A stretch of 64,000 nt of DNA from Cristatella mucedo (GCA_009760855.2 WPIO01000175.1:1-64000), one strand, 5' to 3'; shown: positions 34,321 to 47,349, numbered from the stretch's first letter. Made by a program: numbers and translations. The notes: generated by a model not told the origin, from the sequence alone.

Positions 34321-36884
34321 ACTTTTATTGTAATGAAGTTATAGATTTTCATTTACTAGTCACTATCAGGTTCCTCAGTGTGTGAAATGATGCATAATAT
34401 TTAAAAAAAGAGCACTTCTCATACTGTCCGAATGTCAAATATATTGGATGCCAATATTAAGTCTAGAAACGCCGCTTATTAACACTACGGAACTCTGAAA
34501 ATAACCTGGTGACAGACGATGTCTAAAAAATCAACTGTCAAATTGATTGTGAATAGGTTTAAGAGTGAAAAGATCAAGTAGATAACATTTTAAGTTCCAG
34601 CTGAGTTAAAAGTTACAATAATAGATAATTTTCCTAGCAATGCTTTGATTTATGTGGTATAATCAGCGAACGGATGAAATTAAATAAGTGAAAACAGCCT
34701 ACCATTTCAATGGACAGGAGATTACTTAGGAGCCACGAATTGATTAAACTGTGTGTAGCACAGATCTTGGCTAGCATCCAACTTCACTAAGGTGCTCTAT
34801 TAGGTAGAATAGCCTCTGTCTAGTGTGAATGTGGTTCTATCAGATTTCCCAATTCTAATTTGTGCTGTAGGTGCAGAGCAAAAAAAGTGGCTCAGTGGTG
34901 CTATTAACTGCACACAGGCTTTGCTGGAACGAAAGGTTAGGAATCCTGCGGTTGGACGAAATCGAATCGTAGCAGCACTGCGGGGCAATACAAATGAGGG
35001 CTTCCACTAACTACAGCAAGCATCCCATAGAGGTGAGAGAATCGCTAGGAAAATAACGCTTTGCATTGCCCTAATTCCTGGCTTTGCAAGACTACCAGCA
35101 TCATTACGATCACCTATTTAACAGCTACTGCAGGAGTTCCAGTTAGTTAGCTAGGCAGTAATATGTTTTTTCATAAACTATTCAGAAGGTTTTCATTTGT
35201 TTAACCGCCTATAAACTTTTCAGGCACCTTGAATTTTGCTAATCGACACGTTTGAACAGTTCTTATATGAAGTAAACAAGGCAATTTTTGCTATCACCGG
35301 TGAAAAAAGTTGAACGTGTGATTAAACATGCAATTTATATTTGAAACTGCCGTTGTGCAGAGCCCCGGATAGAGAAACATGATTTTCAACCTCAGCGAAA
35401 ATTACGCAATGAGAGCTGAACGGTTGTTTAGCTACTTGGTAGCATTTATAAATCTGAACATTTTCAGTTGAAAACGACTTTGCTGATTTCATTGTACGCT
35501 AGTTGGCCAAATACTTGAAAGAATAAGAGGATTTTACAGTCTAATATTTCAATAGAAGTCCTGGAGACATGACACCTAGCCAGGCTAGTAATCATTTAGG
35601 AGATGACGTTCATGTGACTAAAAAGGTCAAAGACTTAAAATGGAAGTGGGTATCGATGAGAAAATCTTTATTGATAGGCTAGAGGTTTCTAGTGGAAATG
35701 GTCTAAGCTATTCCTAACTGAGCCATGCTAAAACTGTTTTTAGCATTACTAGAAAATGTATTGTTTCACTATAAGGTGTTTATACTTCAAAAATGTTCAA
35801 AAAACGTTCAAAAAACGTTCAAAAATGAAATTTGACGCATGATTCGGACAATCTACAGAATAATTTTAATGATAGCTCCAAATACCTTTGCATTGCATTG
35901 TCCAGTTTGTTTGGTACTCTTTACATCAAGACATTTCGAATTATCGTTTTATAAAAAGATATTATTAGCTAATTATTACTATGCAACTGTCTTTCAAAAG
36001 ATTGCAGCCATTCTTTCACCCAACCCCAGCTTTCGATTTGTCCTTCTATTATGAATCCTGGCCTTTCAACTCTCGGTTTCTCGCTCTGCACCTTGCTGCC
36101 AGTTTGCTGGAACTACCTAACTTGCTCCAGGTCATCCACCAGAAATTTTATCTTGCTGTTCAGTGCTTGTGGGATTAGAATTATATATAAATAAATATAA
36201 TTGAATTCCTTGACTTCGTGCGCCCATCGCTGAACTAATTAGTTTTATTGAAGTTTTTTCGGATTACTTCACTAACATATCTAAGAATTGCCGTCAAAAA
36301 ATCTACTTTATTAGCATCCTAGCAGCTACCTTTTGTTAACAAAGATTTTAGTCATTTCATCCCGTTCCTCTGTGTGCTTGCTAATGAGCATCGGCATCCT
36401 TGGCATGCTTTATTGTTATTATACTTAATATTTTTATACTTTTATACTTTAACGATCTCGTGTAATCCTCCTAATATGGCTCATAGATCGGACCCTTGGT
36501 ATGCACCTTAGTCCCTTTTGAAGCCAAGTCTGGTAGCAAGAAACTTGTTAAGTTTTATTCCGCGACTTTTGAGAAAAAAAGCGCTTTAATTGATTGCAGT
36601 TTATGGGCGTAGAATATTTACCTGAATTAGCTAGAAAATAGTCTGCCTGCAAGCCTTTGTAGGATGCACTCAGATAGCTTAGATAAATTGCTAAAATAAA
36701 TGCCTAAAAGCTTTGTAACCGTGAAGCAATCATGTTTTGGAACAGTTTTGTACCTGAGGTAAACATTGCAGCGAGTAACACTAAAACTTTCTTCCTTCAA
36801 CTGATTATATTCGTATTTGGGAAGGAATATATGTATATGCACATATATACATACTGTATTTGATGAAATTAAAACTGAGACATT
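34321..36884. other. Single-copy part of duplicated unit 2
   Basis: AT-rich, matching 25681-28265. A frame at 34825-35010 is the counterpart of 26199-26336 but is longer and has no recognised domain. Repeats of ACGTTCAAAA are seen at 35790-35825. No gene can be supported. Confidence 0.55.
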
Positions 36885-37029
36885 CGTATGACAACCTCAG
36901 TGTACCAGAACTAATTCTAGGCACTTTATAGACGCTGCTCAGAATAGATTGTCAAATCATTAGGGGTAAGATCTAAAAGCAGTGGGCATTGTGTAAACAA
37001 GTAAATGCCCACCAATAACGAGTTACACC

Positions 37030-37215
37030 ACTGTTCTTCTGACTCTGCTATGCATCCCATTTTCTCTTTGTTGCGTGAGACGAAGTCTGTTGGCTACCGA
37101 ATGCCTACCGAAAGCCGCTTAGGCTGTGAGTGCGCTATACAAAACTATTTTGCCTGACACACACATAGTCTCTGTGGCTTTATGAAGTTACAGACGGAGA
37201 TACATTACATTGCAT
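37030..37215 (+). mobile_element. LINE-A 3' end
   Basis: Plus-strand 3' end with CTACCGAATGCCTACCGAAA, GCTTAGGCTGTGAGTGCGC and the tail GGAGATACATTACATTGCAT. It is a young, strongly truncated insertion present only in unit 2. Confidence 0.88.
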
Positions 37216-38989
37216 TTCTAAAGAACCAACAAACGCTGTGACAAACAGATGCCTTTTAAGCTTCTTTTTAAGTATCGCTATGTCAGATGACATTGTGACA
37301 TGCATCGGTAATGTGTTTCAGGCTTTGGGAGCATTATCTTTAAGAATTGTGCCAGTCTAAAATCAAAAGAAGACCAAACGATATCTGCAGATTACCTGTG
37401 GTGCTGCAATTACGTTTGCTTGAAATTAGTTGTCGGCCGTACTTGAGAAGGCCATATGAGTCACCTTAACTAGGGTTCTTAGTTGTCCAGCATCAACATC
37501 CATTAAGGCTTCTTATAGCATGCCTAATTAATTCTCAACCGCCCTCTTCAGTAATCGAAATTACACAAAATGAACATGGTCTGATATTTATTTTGAATTT
37601 ACATTGCCCAATGCAAATTCTCTCAATTGTTTATGATCTCTAGGCATTACTATGAGATTCCTGGTAATATTTTGAATGACCAAGTGGGCAGTTGGCACAA
37701 TCGGAATGTTCATAGCCTAGTTGTTTTTAGCGTTAATGTGTGGCTTCCGTTTTTCTACTAGATTTACAAGTGAACATGGAAATTATCAGGGCCAAGATTG
37801 GCCAACAAAACATACAAGGTCCAGAAGTTAAAATATGCTCGCTAGCTGCTCAAAAAAGATGGAATTGCTAGGCCCCTGTCTACCTGGCATAATGCTTGAA
37901 AGAGAATTGACAATTTTTCAATAGTCTATCGGATATAAAAATGATTACAATGATGAGTAACACAATTAGCTCATGGCTTGTTTTCTTTAATTATTACCAA
38001 CGAGACTGCCATCTGGAGATTATAGGTACAGAGTAAGCTTCACAAGTAATTTCTATAATGGCTGTGAAAATCAGGTACTGAAGCTTAAACATTTGCCACA
38101 TTCCATTAGCTATATCAACCACTTTTTAAATCTGGCTCTTTTTGCAGTTTTAGGCCCTAAAATTTGGTATCCTACAATGTAGTGCAACAGCAGATAGAAC
38201 CAATATGGACGCATTCAGTAGGTACAACCACCTCTCTTCATATATCGCCTGATATCTTTAACTGTCGTCGTTATCGTCGAGTTTCTACTGCCGCTTTTGC
38301 TAGTGAGTAGCTGTTCTCAATTACGAATTTCATCTTACAATTTAGCTTTTCCATCTTTATGAACTTGGCATGGTGGAACTTTTAAGCGGCTGGAAATCTA
38401 TCCATTCAAGATGGCTGAGCCCTAGGTGGACCTCCTGCCAACAATGAATGCCACACTGCAGATGTTCCGTCGTAATTATTGCCCATATGCCTAGCCTACA
38501 GAACACTGTTGATATCATCTGAGGTATAACTGCCCGGCTTTCGGCATCTGACGGCCACTGTGAAGACCTCGGCAATAGCAGATCAGACTTCATCTAGTGA
38601 ACTGGCACTAAGCTCTTGGCAGTCTGCTTCCTCAAGGCTGGGTGATGATGCTGTAGCTGCTGCTAAGTTGGATTTAAGAGAGCAGCAGTGAACATTCCCT
38701 CTCCAAACCCGGCGGGACAGCAGCCTGTTATCCGTTGAACGGTTCACCACCAGGTCAACCAGCCCTGCAAGCTCTCAGCCTTAGGATGTTGCAATTTCGA
38801 CACATCCGGGCAGGCTCTGATAGGGGATACTGAGTACTCAGCAGCTGCAGCCAGTTCTACTGGCAGGGCATATGTGCTCACTGGACCTGCAGCTGCATAG
38901 ATGCTCAAGAATCCAGTCAGTGAATACTCAACATTGTGATGCCCGGTCGGCATAGTGATAGATTTTGTCGCTAAGCTTGTAATAATAAC
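37216..38989. other. Rest of unit 2 and its right flank
   Basis: This includes the second copy of the ancient LINE-B-like piece (to about 37360) and sequence matching 28560-29325. The stretch 38650-38825 is shared with 32010-32190; its minus strand keeps RACxDVxKLQHPKAxxLQ in both units. That may be a relic of coding or repeat origin, but no family was recognised. Confidence 0.5.
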
Positions 38990-39085
38990 AACAATTATAC
39001 ATTCGGTAAAGAGCCCTCATAAAACTCAATTTCTTTATAGGCGCTTACATTTTCTGCAAAGAAAGCACGGTCAAATAGCGTCGGG
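38990..39085 (-). mobile_element. LINE-B 3' end scrap
   Basis: Minus-strand tail (AATAATAACAACAATT) and hairpin remnant AAAGAGCCCTCATAAAACTC followed by TAGGCGCTTACATT. Nothing upstream of the 3' UTR is kept. Confidence 0.75.
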
Positions 39086-39835
39086 TGAAGTTTCCTAAAG
39101 GCTTCCAGGACCTGGCTTTGACGATGAGACCGACTGACAGGGTTGTCCACCGAGTTACGCGCCAAGCAGAGGATGTACATTCATTTGAATTTCACCCGAG
39201 AACCTATTTCGGCGGCTTGCAGCTAGAACAGCTGCAGATGACCTTATTCTGGTCATCTGCGTGACTACGGACTTGTTCCCAACGTTCGAAGACGACGAGT
39301 GGTTCACCCAGCTGCAAGCCTTTGACTGTGCTAGGACAGTTCGTAGCACGTGTTTAAAGCTTAGATACATGGCAATAGACGTCTAAACGCTTACCACTTT
39401 GGGCTGCTAGGTCTGCCACTCAGGTGTTGGCTATCAAAACTCCTGTAGCTAGTAACTGCAGGTTAGTTATGATCATGCATACTTAGTAACTCTTCGCAAT
39501 AGTAGTTCAAACCAGTTCTGTGGTTTTATTGTTGTTGCTAAGATTCGTGAAATTTGCAGTAAGACAAAATAACGCCCGGAGCAGCTGCTGTACCTGGGCA
39601 GCTACAGAATAAGCCCCTCATTTGACTGCAGCCACGAGCAGAATAACCTCTCGTTTGGTATTACTACCACTGTCTGGAACCCATCTCGGAGTTCTATTTC
39701 AAACGTTACTTTAAGTTTCCTTTACCTAGTGGCCATCTGGCCTTTTCTGTCTCTGGCGGCCCAACTTAAATCCCAGTCTTTAGAATCCTCGCACGATGTG
39801 CAATAAACCCCAAGATGAACTTTTCTTGAAAAAGG
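39086..39835. other. Stretch without recognised feature
   Basis: Locally GC-richer. A short inverted word around CAGATGACC / GGTCATCTG (39235-39265) is the only structure seen. Short open frames on the minus strand (39155-39370) show no known domain. Confidence 0.45.
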
Positions 39836-39839
39836 TCTT

Positions 39840-42800
39840 AACTCTCACGCCTTGACTGAAACTTGGCTGATATCAGTGAACTAACCGATGATTGAAGACG
39901 TTGCTTTGGCTAAGTTAGTCTCCTTTCGCAGTCCTAGATTGATAAAAACTGGATGTGGAGTCACTATTATGACACACTAGAGCGTCGCGCCGGTTTCAGC
40001 ACCTCCGAAGCGGTTTTTCAGTTGTATATTCAGATGCATATTCCTCATTTCACCCGGCAACTCGCTACCTGTAGTGTCAGTAGTCAATCGCCCACCAGGT
40101 ATAATGTCCACCGTTATCTCTGGCTTGTTTACCTCATTTTTATTAAGTGCTGGGGAAATCGAGCTTTCCTTATTCTAGGTAGTTTCAGCATTCATTTTGA
40201 AAACACTTCTGTCACCAGCTGCACAGACTTTAATGCACTGACTGACTCATTTTCTATCTTAGCTCGTGTGCATGGCCATACTCACATCAAGGTACACACA
40301 CTTGAATAACTATTTCATACAACAGCGCTTTGTCATCACCAATAATTACCACAGCCTGCTCATCTGACCATATGCAGATCTTATAAGTCTAACAAGTGGA
40401 CTCCAACCTCCTCATCTTAAATCATCTATGAATGCAAAACCTCAAGATCACATCTAAATTGGTTCACGCGTTCGTGACATCTAATCTTGAAATTTGTAAC
40501 TCAGTGATTGCTCGCCGAACTGTCTGTCCACTCAGGCGCTGCAGCTGCTGAAAAACCCTGCAGCCAGGCTTGTCTGTGGTCGGCGTCTCAGTTGCCTCAT
40601 CACACTACTTCTTGGAAACCAACACTGGCTCCCAGTCAAGTGATGCCTGACTTCCAAACCTTGTCACTCAATTTTAGGTCCTTTCATTCTTTGGCTCCAG
40701 CCTACCTATAAAATCTACTCTCAGACCAGGCTGTGCACCGTACCATCCACTTTTCGGAATAGGACCGGTTAACGATTTCTCTTAAAAACCTCAAATCCTT
40801 CGGAGACAGCTCTGTTAGTTTGTTTGCTCCCAAAGCCTGGAACTCACTCCCGACCTGCGTCAGAACATTTCTGGACTTCAACACGTTTAAAAAGAAATTA
40901 AAAAAGGATCCATTTATCACAGCAATTAGTGGGTCCCTTTAATTCGTCCTTCATGTGCTTATGCTTGCAGACACTGTGTATGCAGACACTAACCATTTGC
41001 ATGCTGACCCTGTGCATCACCTCTAAATATATTAAAATTTCTATATCGAGCGTGCTACCACTGGACACTCTTTCACGTCTCATTTGCATTAAATGTAAAG
41101 CACCTATAACGATATTGAGTTCTCTGATGGCACTTTGCAATTGTAATAATAATAATGTTATTATTAAGACTGTCATTATTATTAGGACACGTGACATCAG
41201 TCCTGTCGATACGAGAATATCTGCTTTGCCTTTGGTGCTCAATCTGCCAAACGACCTGCCGTCATTGGTAGATTACTACAACATGAAATTAGCTGACATG
41301 CTCAACGAGTTTGCTGCTCTGACTAAGCAAGCAGTGTACCCACGCCCCGACGGCCTATAGCTTAACAAAGTCTTCAAACTAGCTGGGTCTACTTAGCTCA
41401 AGCTTTAAACCATTTACACATAGTCAAGACTGCCATTCCATCTATAGGTGTACGAGGGCAGCTGTAGATCACACCAAAGGCAAAGGCTAAGTCTTTATTC
41501 CATAAAAACATTGTTGAATCGCTGGTGCACAATCCGTAAATGCTGATGGTGACGATCAACCATTTCCTTAACTACTCCCTAGAGAGCTTTTTACGTTAGC
41601 TCCTTAATGATCCCTGTGATGATCTAGCTAATCAATTCTCGAGTTTCTTTGACAACAAGATAGGAGAGATCAGGGAGTCTATTTCAACGGTGGCAGAATT
41701 TATCTAGAATTCTGTCCCTCAATTCCTTGCAGTACCCTAGTGTGTGAATACAAGAAGGTCGCTAGTGACCTCGTTCAGGAGCTCGTATCCTAATCAAAGA
41801 AAACTATGAGTCCTCTGGACTCTTTCACCACTGTCCAGCTTCTACGTTGCATCGGTCTGCTGCTTCCATGCATAACCGACATCATTAGTGCGTTATTAGC
41901 CTCAGGTCACGTCCCTGCTCCTCTCAAAAAGGCTGTCGACAGGCCGTTACTCAAGAAAGCCACAATAGACCAAGAGAATTTGAGCAACTACCGTTCAGTC
42001 TCTCTTCTACCCTTAATATAGAAAAAAGTTAAAAAAGTCATAGCAGATCAGCCAAACTCACATATTAACAGTTCCAACATTGCTACAGAGTTCTAGTCTG
42101 GTTTGCAGCTGATGCCTCCACAGAGTCAGCATGCATTTGGGTGCATACCGACCTACTCAGAAATGCAAGCATAGGTAGATTCGCTCTTGCTGTTTTACTC
42201 AATCTTTCGGCAGCTTTTGATGCTATCGATCACCAAGTCCTTCTTGACCGCCTCTGATTTCGCCTGGGCATTTTTAGTCCTGCATCACATTGTTTCAGGC
42301 CCTATCCCAGTAGGAGCCTCTAGAGTATTGATGTGAATAGACAAAGATAATTTGATTCGATAAATCAAGCCTCGGAAATATGAGGTAACTCAGGGCTCTG
42401 TGCTTGGGCCCAATATTTTTACGGTTTACACTCTCCATGTTACCAATGTGATTGCCAGGAGCAATCTAGGCTTTCATTTCAATGCAGACGGCACTGAGCT
42501 GTACCTTTGCTTTGATTTCTCTCAGCTCTTTAGTATGTCATTTTCTCTTAACTCCATTGCTGCTTGTATTGATTACATACGCATATTAATGGCGATAAAC
42601 TTTCTTGAATCGAATGATGATAAAAGTAACTTCACGGTAATGGGCAAAAAAGTGTGATTCATAAACTTGAAAAGCTAACGCTCCAAAATTGGCTCTGCCA
42701 GAAAATCTACTGTTGAATCTGTGTGCAATCTAAGTGTCAGGTGCCAACGGGATGTTTTGCTAGACGATAACATCAGATCCACAATCATGTGTGCCTAGTT

Positions 42801-43440
42801 TCAGTTACATATCGTTGCTTAAAATTTTGGTTTGTTTAGATAGGGTTACTGCATCTAAATTATTACATGAATTTGCAGCATCAAGTCTCGTCTGCTGTAA
42901 CTTTCTGCTTTCAGGTCTACAGTTCGGTGCAATCGGGTGCTAACAGCTGGTGAAAACTCTGCAGCTATGCTTCCTTGTCGTAAGTGCCACATTTACCACA
43001 TCTCCCTACTTATCATGAATCTACGCTCGTTCCCATTCAAGAAATCCATGGTCTTCAAGACTTTCTCACCTAAATTTAGTTCCCTCAATTTTTTCGCTTT
43101 AGTCTACCATTAGAACTACTACCCCAGTTCATATGTCCAACCAAAGGCCTGGAACTCACGACTTACGTTACAAAATCTCATAACTTGATAATATTTAAAA
43201 ATAAACTAAACATGCATCTACTTATTGTGATTCGACCTCGATGTGCTAATGCGTGTCCACGCTGTTGCTTGTTGCCACTAACTAACTTGCATGCTGACCC
43301 TGTGCATGTCAGCCCTAACCACGGCGTTACTGTTGTTTGTTGAGCATTCCAACACTAACCACTAGACGATTCTTTCTTTGCAGGAGGTATACAACCCCTA
43401 GAAATGTATTAAGTTCTCTTAAGGCTCCACATCACATTTT
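39840..43440 (+). mobile_element. Nearly full-length LINE-B, with a nested LINE-B
   Basis: Plus-strand copy beginning in the endonuclease: ALTETWL at about 39855, an IHFE segment near 40195 and ARVHGHTHIK near 40270. It is interrupted at about 40448-41195 by a second LINE-B. It then continues with the linker (ISALPLVLNLPNDLPSLVD), fingers (KKAVDRPLLKKATIDQENL), motif A (LLNLSAAFDAIDHQV-like, about 42205) and motif C region FNADGTELYLCF (42480; the second Asp is lost). The 3' hairpin remnant is near 43400. It is inactive, with many breaks. Confidence 0.85.
40449..41195 (+). mobile_element. LINE-B nested in LINE-B
   Basis: A 5'-truncated copy starts in the C-terminal RT (HAFVTSNLEICNS-like) and ends with the 3' hairpin at about 41093-41135 and a TAATAATAATGTTATTATTA tail. 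ACATC appears at both borders (40445-40449 and about 41191-41195), as expected of a target duplication, and the host LINE-B frame region resumes directly after. Confidence 0.82.
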
Positions 43441-43454
43441 TTTACTGTTATTGT

Positions 43455-43650
43455 GAATCAAATGTAGGCAGACTTGACTGTCGACGGGATTTTAATGACT
43501 TTCGACAGGTGACCTTCTCAATCGTCAATAGAGCCCCATGCTTCATCATATAGGCTTGCAGTACCAATTTTGAGCATGACATTGTCTGATTTCTGAATCG
43601 ACCTAGGCTAGCCTGTGACTACTAAGTTGATTTTACAATCATCTAGTTGT
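43455..43650 (-). mobile_element. LINE-B fragment
   Basis: Minus-strand piece from the region before the RT C-terminus, with AGGCAGACTTGACTGTCGA and a decayed GCCCATAACTAGTAAGTTAG-like word. It provides the immediate left neighbourhood of LTR copy 3. Confidence 0.75.
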
Positions 43651-43671
43651 CATGTTCGCTATCATTAGTAT

Positions 43672-44974
43672 TGTCGGGCATTGCTGGCCTTGGCTGAATT
43701 CTAGCGAAATCAAGAGCTGTTCGGCGGCAGGCAAGAACTTCCTTTTTCCTGGAGCAGTGAGCCAGACAGGAGCATCAGTGTGGTTAGAGAGCAAGAGCTT
43801 AAGAGCAAGCCAGGAAGCTGTGAGACCATCGGTGGCGATTAAGCCTATAGAATTGGTCCGATACCCACGGGAGCTGCTGATTGATGTTGGATGGCCTGTC
43901 AACCCCCACCATCACTTTGTCCAAATAGAATCGTCTGGAACCCATTCGCCATTCAAGGTGAACAGAGGTGCCCTTCCAGTGGCCTAGTGGAGGTATTATT
44001 TCCTTGCCGTAAAGGGCCATGGTATCAGGCCAAATACCACAAAGTTCTTGCCCCATTGTCTCAGCTAAGTATTTAAGAGTCGAGCGACGACCGCTCTTGG
44101 TCTTTTGTTCGGCACCTAGCTTCGGCCTTGCTTCGATGCTGTCGGACTCGTTTCTCTGAAAGCGACGGTGGAGGGCCTGCTGCTAACCGGCGATGGACGT
44201 AACAGGATGAGGCATGGCTAGGAAGATTCGGTGGACTCCACCGAATACGGTCGTATCACGCCCGAGCTAGCATTTTTTTGTTTCTTTTGTGTTTTGTATG
44301 TGGGTGCTCGCACGTGGTCTCGGCATAAGGATTTGCAGGTACGAGCTAGATGTGGTTGGTGTTCATGAGGTATGCCTGCAGCAAGCTGGAAACGGAGTGC
44401 TAACGGAGTTCTCCGGTGAGGGTTTAGGCTCCGGTTCGGGCTCTGTGCATTTGGGTCATTTCCCATTATAGACGTAAGCAGCCTCAGTGTGGAGACGTGC
44501 TTCCTCCACAAGAGTGATTGAGGTTGCCTGTGTGAAGTATTCCTGCTGCACTGGTGAAAACGGGAGTCCTAGTTCTCCGGTTATGGTTTAGGCTCTGGTT
44601 CGGGCTCCGTCTATTTGGGTCGTTTCCCACTATAGACGTAAGTAGCTTCAGTCAGGAGAAATATTCCCTCTGCAAGAGTGTTGGTGCTTCTGAGAGCTTG
44701 TGAGGTGGAGATAAAACTAAGCTAGACGAGCAGCGACTTTGTGCCCTTGCGAATAAAGCTCAGTAAAATTCCTAGCTTGTGTCTAGCTTTCCAATTAACG
44801 CCTCGGACTCACGACCCTCTTCAGTAACAGTAAGTAGGTCAGAGCTAGTAATGCTCGTTTCCTTGCCGTCAGCTTTTTTTTAGCATAGGTTCGGGCCTAA
44901 CGGCATCCGGCGCAAGGTTACTCCACTATGTAAGCAGAAGGTCAAACCTGCCCTGCCGATCCTTCGGTGTTACA
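43672..44974 (+). mobile_element. Solo LTR, copy 3 (Gypsy-like)
   Basis: Starts TGTCGGGC, ends GTTACA, and is flanked by the perfect 4-bp duplication GTAT (43668-43671 and 44975-44978). Length is 1303 bases. A TATA-like TATTTAAG lies at 44070-44077 and a polyadenylation signal AATAAA at 44752-44757, which orders the parts as U3, R and U5. It has the same family and orientation as copy 2. No internal region adjoins. Confidence 0.87.
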
Positions 44975-45224
44975 GTATGCCGATGTATGCTGTACAAGTC
45001 ATGCAGTTGTTCTTTCACATTTACTGCTCTTTTCGTGACAGTCGTCAGTTTTATTTCCACCAACCGAGCCACAAATTGCAATCCTGATTATTTTAATCCA
45101 TAATACGCACGTTAGTACTATCTGTTAGCCAGGTAGGATGTCTATGAATGTTCGTTACCAAGATAAGTCAAACTGAAAAGTCTGGAAACGCATCGACTGC
45201 ACCGACAGAAAAGATGATATTTTT

Positions 45225-45290
45225 TTGTATATAGCACTACGTTTATACAAAAAAAGGCTGTTAAATCAGCTTGTATTTATTTATTTGAGT
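45225..45290 (+). mobile_element. SINE-1 3' end
   Basis: Only the tail part is present: TATACAAAAAAAGGCTGTTA, AATCAGCTTG and TATTTATTTATTTGAG. The tRNA head is missing, so the copy is 5'-truncated. Confidence 0.75.
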
Positions 45291-46135
45291 CAATTAATGT
45301 TAGCTCAGATCATAAATGATCAGCTTTTAATCATCCGTCCCTTGGCCAATTACAATCTTTTTATGTGGCATCAGTTGCAGCTTATAAGACTTTGTTTTTT
45401 TAAAGAAGCAACCGGCAACAAAACACTTGTACTTGATACATTACTCATCAAATAGTGATCTGTATCTGCTAATTTATATTGAATCTGCATTTCTAATATT
45501 CTATTTTAGTTATCCCATTGGTGCATTTTTTTCTAAGCGACATTTTTTTGAAATCCTAATATTTTCTCAACAATTAACTAGTGAATAGCTTCACTTGTAT
45601 AGCATATCTCCTATGTATTAGCACTACTAATTCAGACTTGTTAAACTCTAAATTCATCGTGGTATTACATAACTAGTTAACTTCAAAGAATGTGGATTGG
45701 GCGTACCAAAAAAGACAAGGTTACTATAGCCATCATAATTTAAAATAAAACGTTAGGTTTATGGAAAATCGTAAAGCCCAGACAAACATTTAGGACATTT
45801 CAATTTTAAATCATATAAAAAAGATCTTCATGTAAGAATATGGAAAGTCATGGTTCAGTTATTGTGTGAGCTGTTACCCTAAACTTTCCCTGGACCTCTT
45901 TGCATCACTATTAAAAGCATGACTGCCGTAGATAACTTAAAGTAGAGCGTGGGCAATTATACGTACTAATACGCATAAATGGTATAAAAAAGAAAGGAGT
46001 TCCAAGTGAATAATTTAATTTATTATCCTCTGATGGATATCTACGTTATTAAACTTTGCCGTTTCCCAAATACATCAATGTTTAACAATCATGTGAGGCA
46101 ATGGGACCACGTCACACACTTAATGAAATGCAAAG
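45291..46135. other. Stretch without recognised feature
   Basis: AT-rich. No gene, RNA or known repeat was seen. Confidence 0.5.
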
Positions 46136-46139
46136 TACA

Positions 46140-46733
46140 TCCATCTATAGCTCCACAGAATCTTAAAGACCATGTGGGTGTTACGCAGAAGAGCTTTGTA
46201 CAGCCCACTGACAGCCTAAGCAGCTTTCAGTAGGCATTCAGTAGCCAACACACTTTGTCTCACACTACGAAGAGAAAGTGGGAAGCACAGAGGAATCAGG
46301 AGAATGGTTGAGGTAGTGAGTAGCATGGAAGTAGCAGCTAACGACTGCTGAAAAGAATGAGCCAGAGTCGGCAGTAGGAGACTAGTTGTAGTTGCATAAG
46401 AATTGTGGAAGCGAGATCCACAGTCTAGGAACTGCAGATCTAAAGCTTCTTTCGCTAAAAGTCTTTAGGATGAGGAATGGAACAGCTAATTTCCTCACCA
46501 CACAGGATCTGAAGACCTAAACAGGCTGAAAGTGATGCAGCAGTTCGGCTAAGTATGAAGTAGCCAAGCCGTGGTGATCCTTGATGGCCGGCATAGGACC
46601 TTTGCTCTGAATCCGCTGGTACACCGGCATTCATACTCGCTCTTTTAGCACAGGAGATACGTGCTCAAACCTCTCGGACTTGAAGACCAGCCTTGCATCC
46701 ATAATCATAGTCAGTTGCAGTGGCCTAGTTGCG
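46140..46733 (-). mobile_element. LINE-A fragment, 3' part
   Basis: Minus strand: 3' UTR-like part with GACCATGTGGGTGTTACGCA, then the end of the RT (segments matching AELLHHFQPV and the LVFKSQRFEH region near 46690). It stops at about 46733 beside a tRNA-like element. Confidence 0.85.
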
Positions 46734-46810
46734 AGGCGAGATGGCACACTAGGTCAGGCGGTTGCATTAACGACGGCGGTCCTGATGTCGTGGGTTTAAT
46801 TTCAAGGTTT
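46734..46810 (+). mobile_element. tRNA-like SINE head
   Basis: GAGATGGCACACTAGGTCAG (A-box side) and GTGGGTTTAATTTC (weak B box), followed by a T-rich run. It resembles the SINE-1 head but lacks its body. It is followed by LINE-B sequence at 46826, so it may be another LINE-tailed SINE or a truncated head. Confidence 0.55.
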
Positions 46811-46825
46811 TTTTATTTTCTTTTA

Positions 46826-47335
46826 GGTCACTTCATTCTATGGCTCCAGCTTATCTCTCAGATATACACCCTAATCATGCCAAGCGTCGTACCACCCGCT
46901 TTTCGGAATCCAACAGATTACAAGAACCCTTACAAACCTCAAATCTTTTGGAGACCGTGCATCTAGTTCGTATGCTCCTAAAGCATATTAGTCCCTCCCG
47001 ACCAGCATCAGAACATCCCCTCACCTGACCACATTAAAAAAGAATTTAAAAACACACCTATTTAGGACAGCATTTAGTGGGTCCCTGTGATTCGTCCTTG
47101 ATGTGCTTATGCGTGCTGACACTGTGCATGCTGCCACTAATCACATTTGCATGCTGACCCTGTGCATGTCGCCCCTAACCATGTTATTCATTTTGCTTTT
47201 CTATCAAGCATGATTTTACTCACCATTCACTTACACTTCCCTATGAAGCAAACGTAAGGCGCCTACGGAGAGATTGAGTTTTCTGGGGGCACTTCATTAA
47301 GTGCATTATTAATATTATAATTAATATTGTTATTT
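46826..47335 (+). mobile_element. LINE-B 3' part
   Basis: Plus-strand C-terminal region (MAPAYLSDIHPNHAKRRTTR), 3' UTR and the hairpin at about 47250-47290, followed by a TTAATATTATAATTAATATT tail. It is 5'-truncated. Confidence 0.88.
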
Positions 47336-47349
47336 CTGAGGTGGACAAT

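Larger units (their letters stand above)
32280..38830. repeat. Direct duplication, unit 2
   Basis: Counterpart of 24340-32195. Its private insertion is the LINE-B copy at 33055-33905. Relative to unit 1 it has a different 500-base stretch at 38136-38650 where unit 1 carries its young LINE-B. The two units have diverged strongly, so the duplication is old. Confidence 0.8.
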
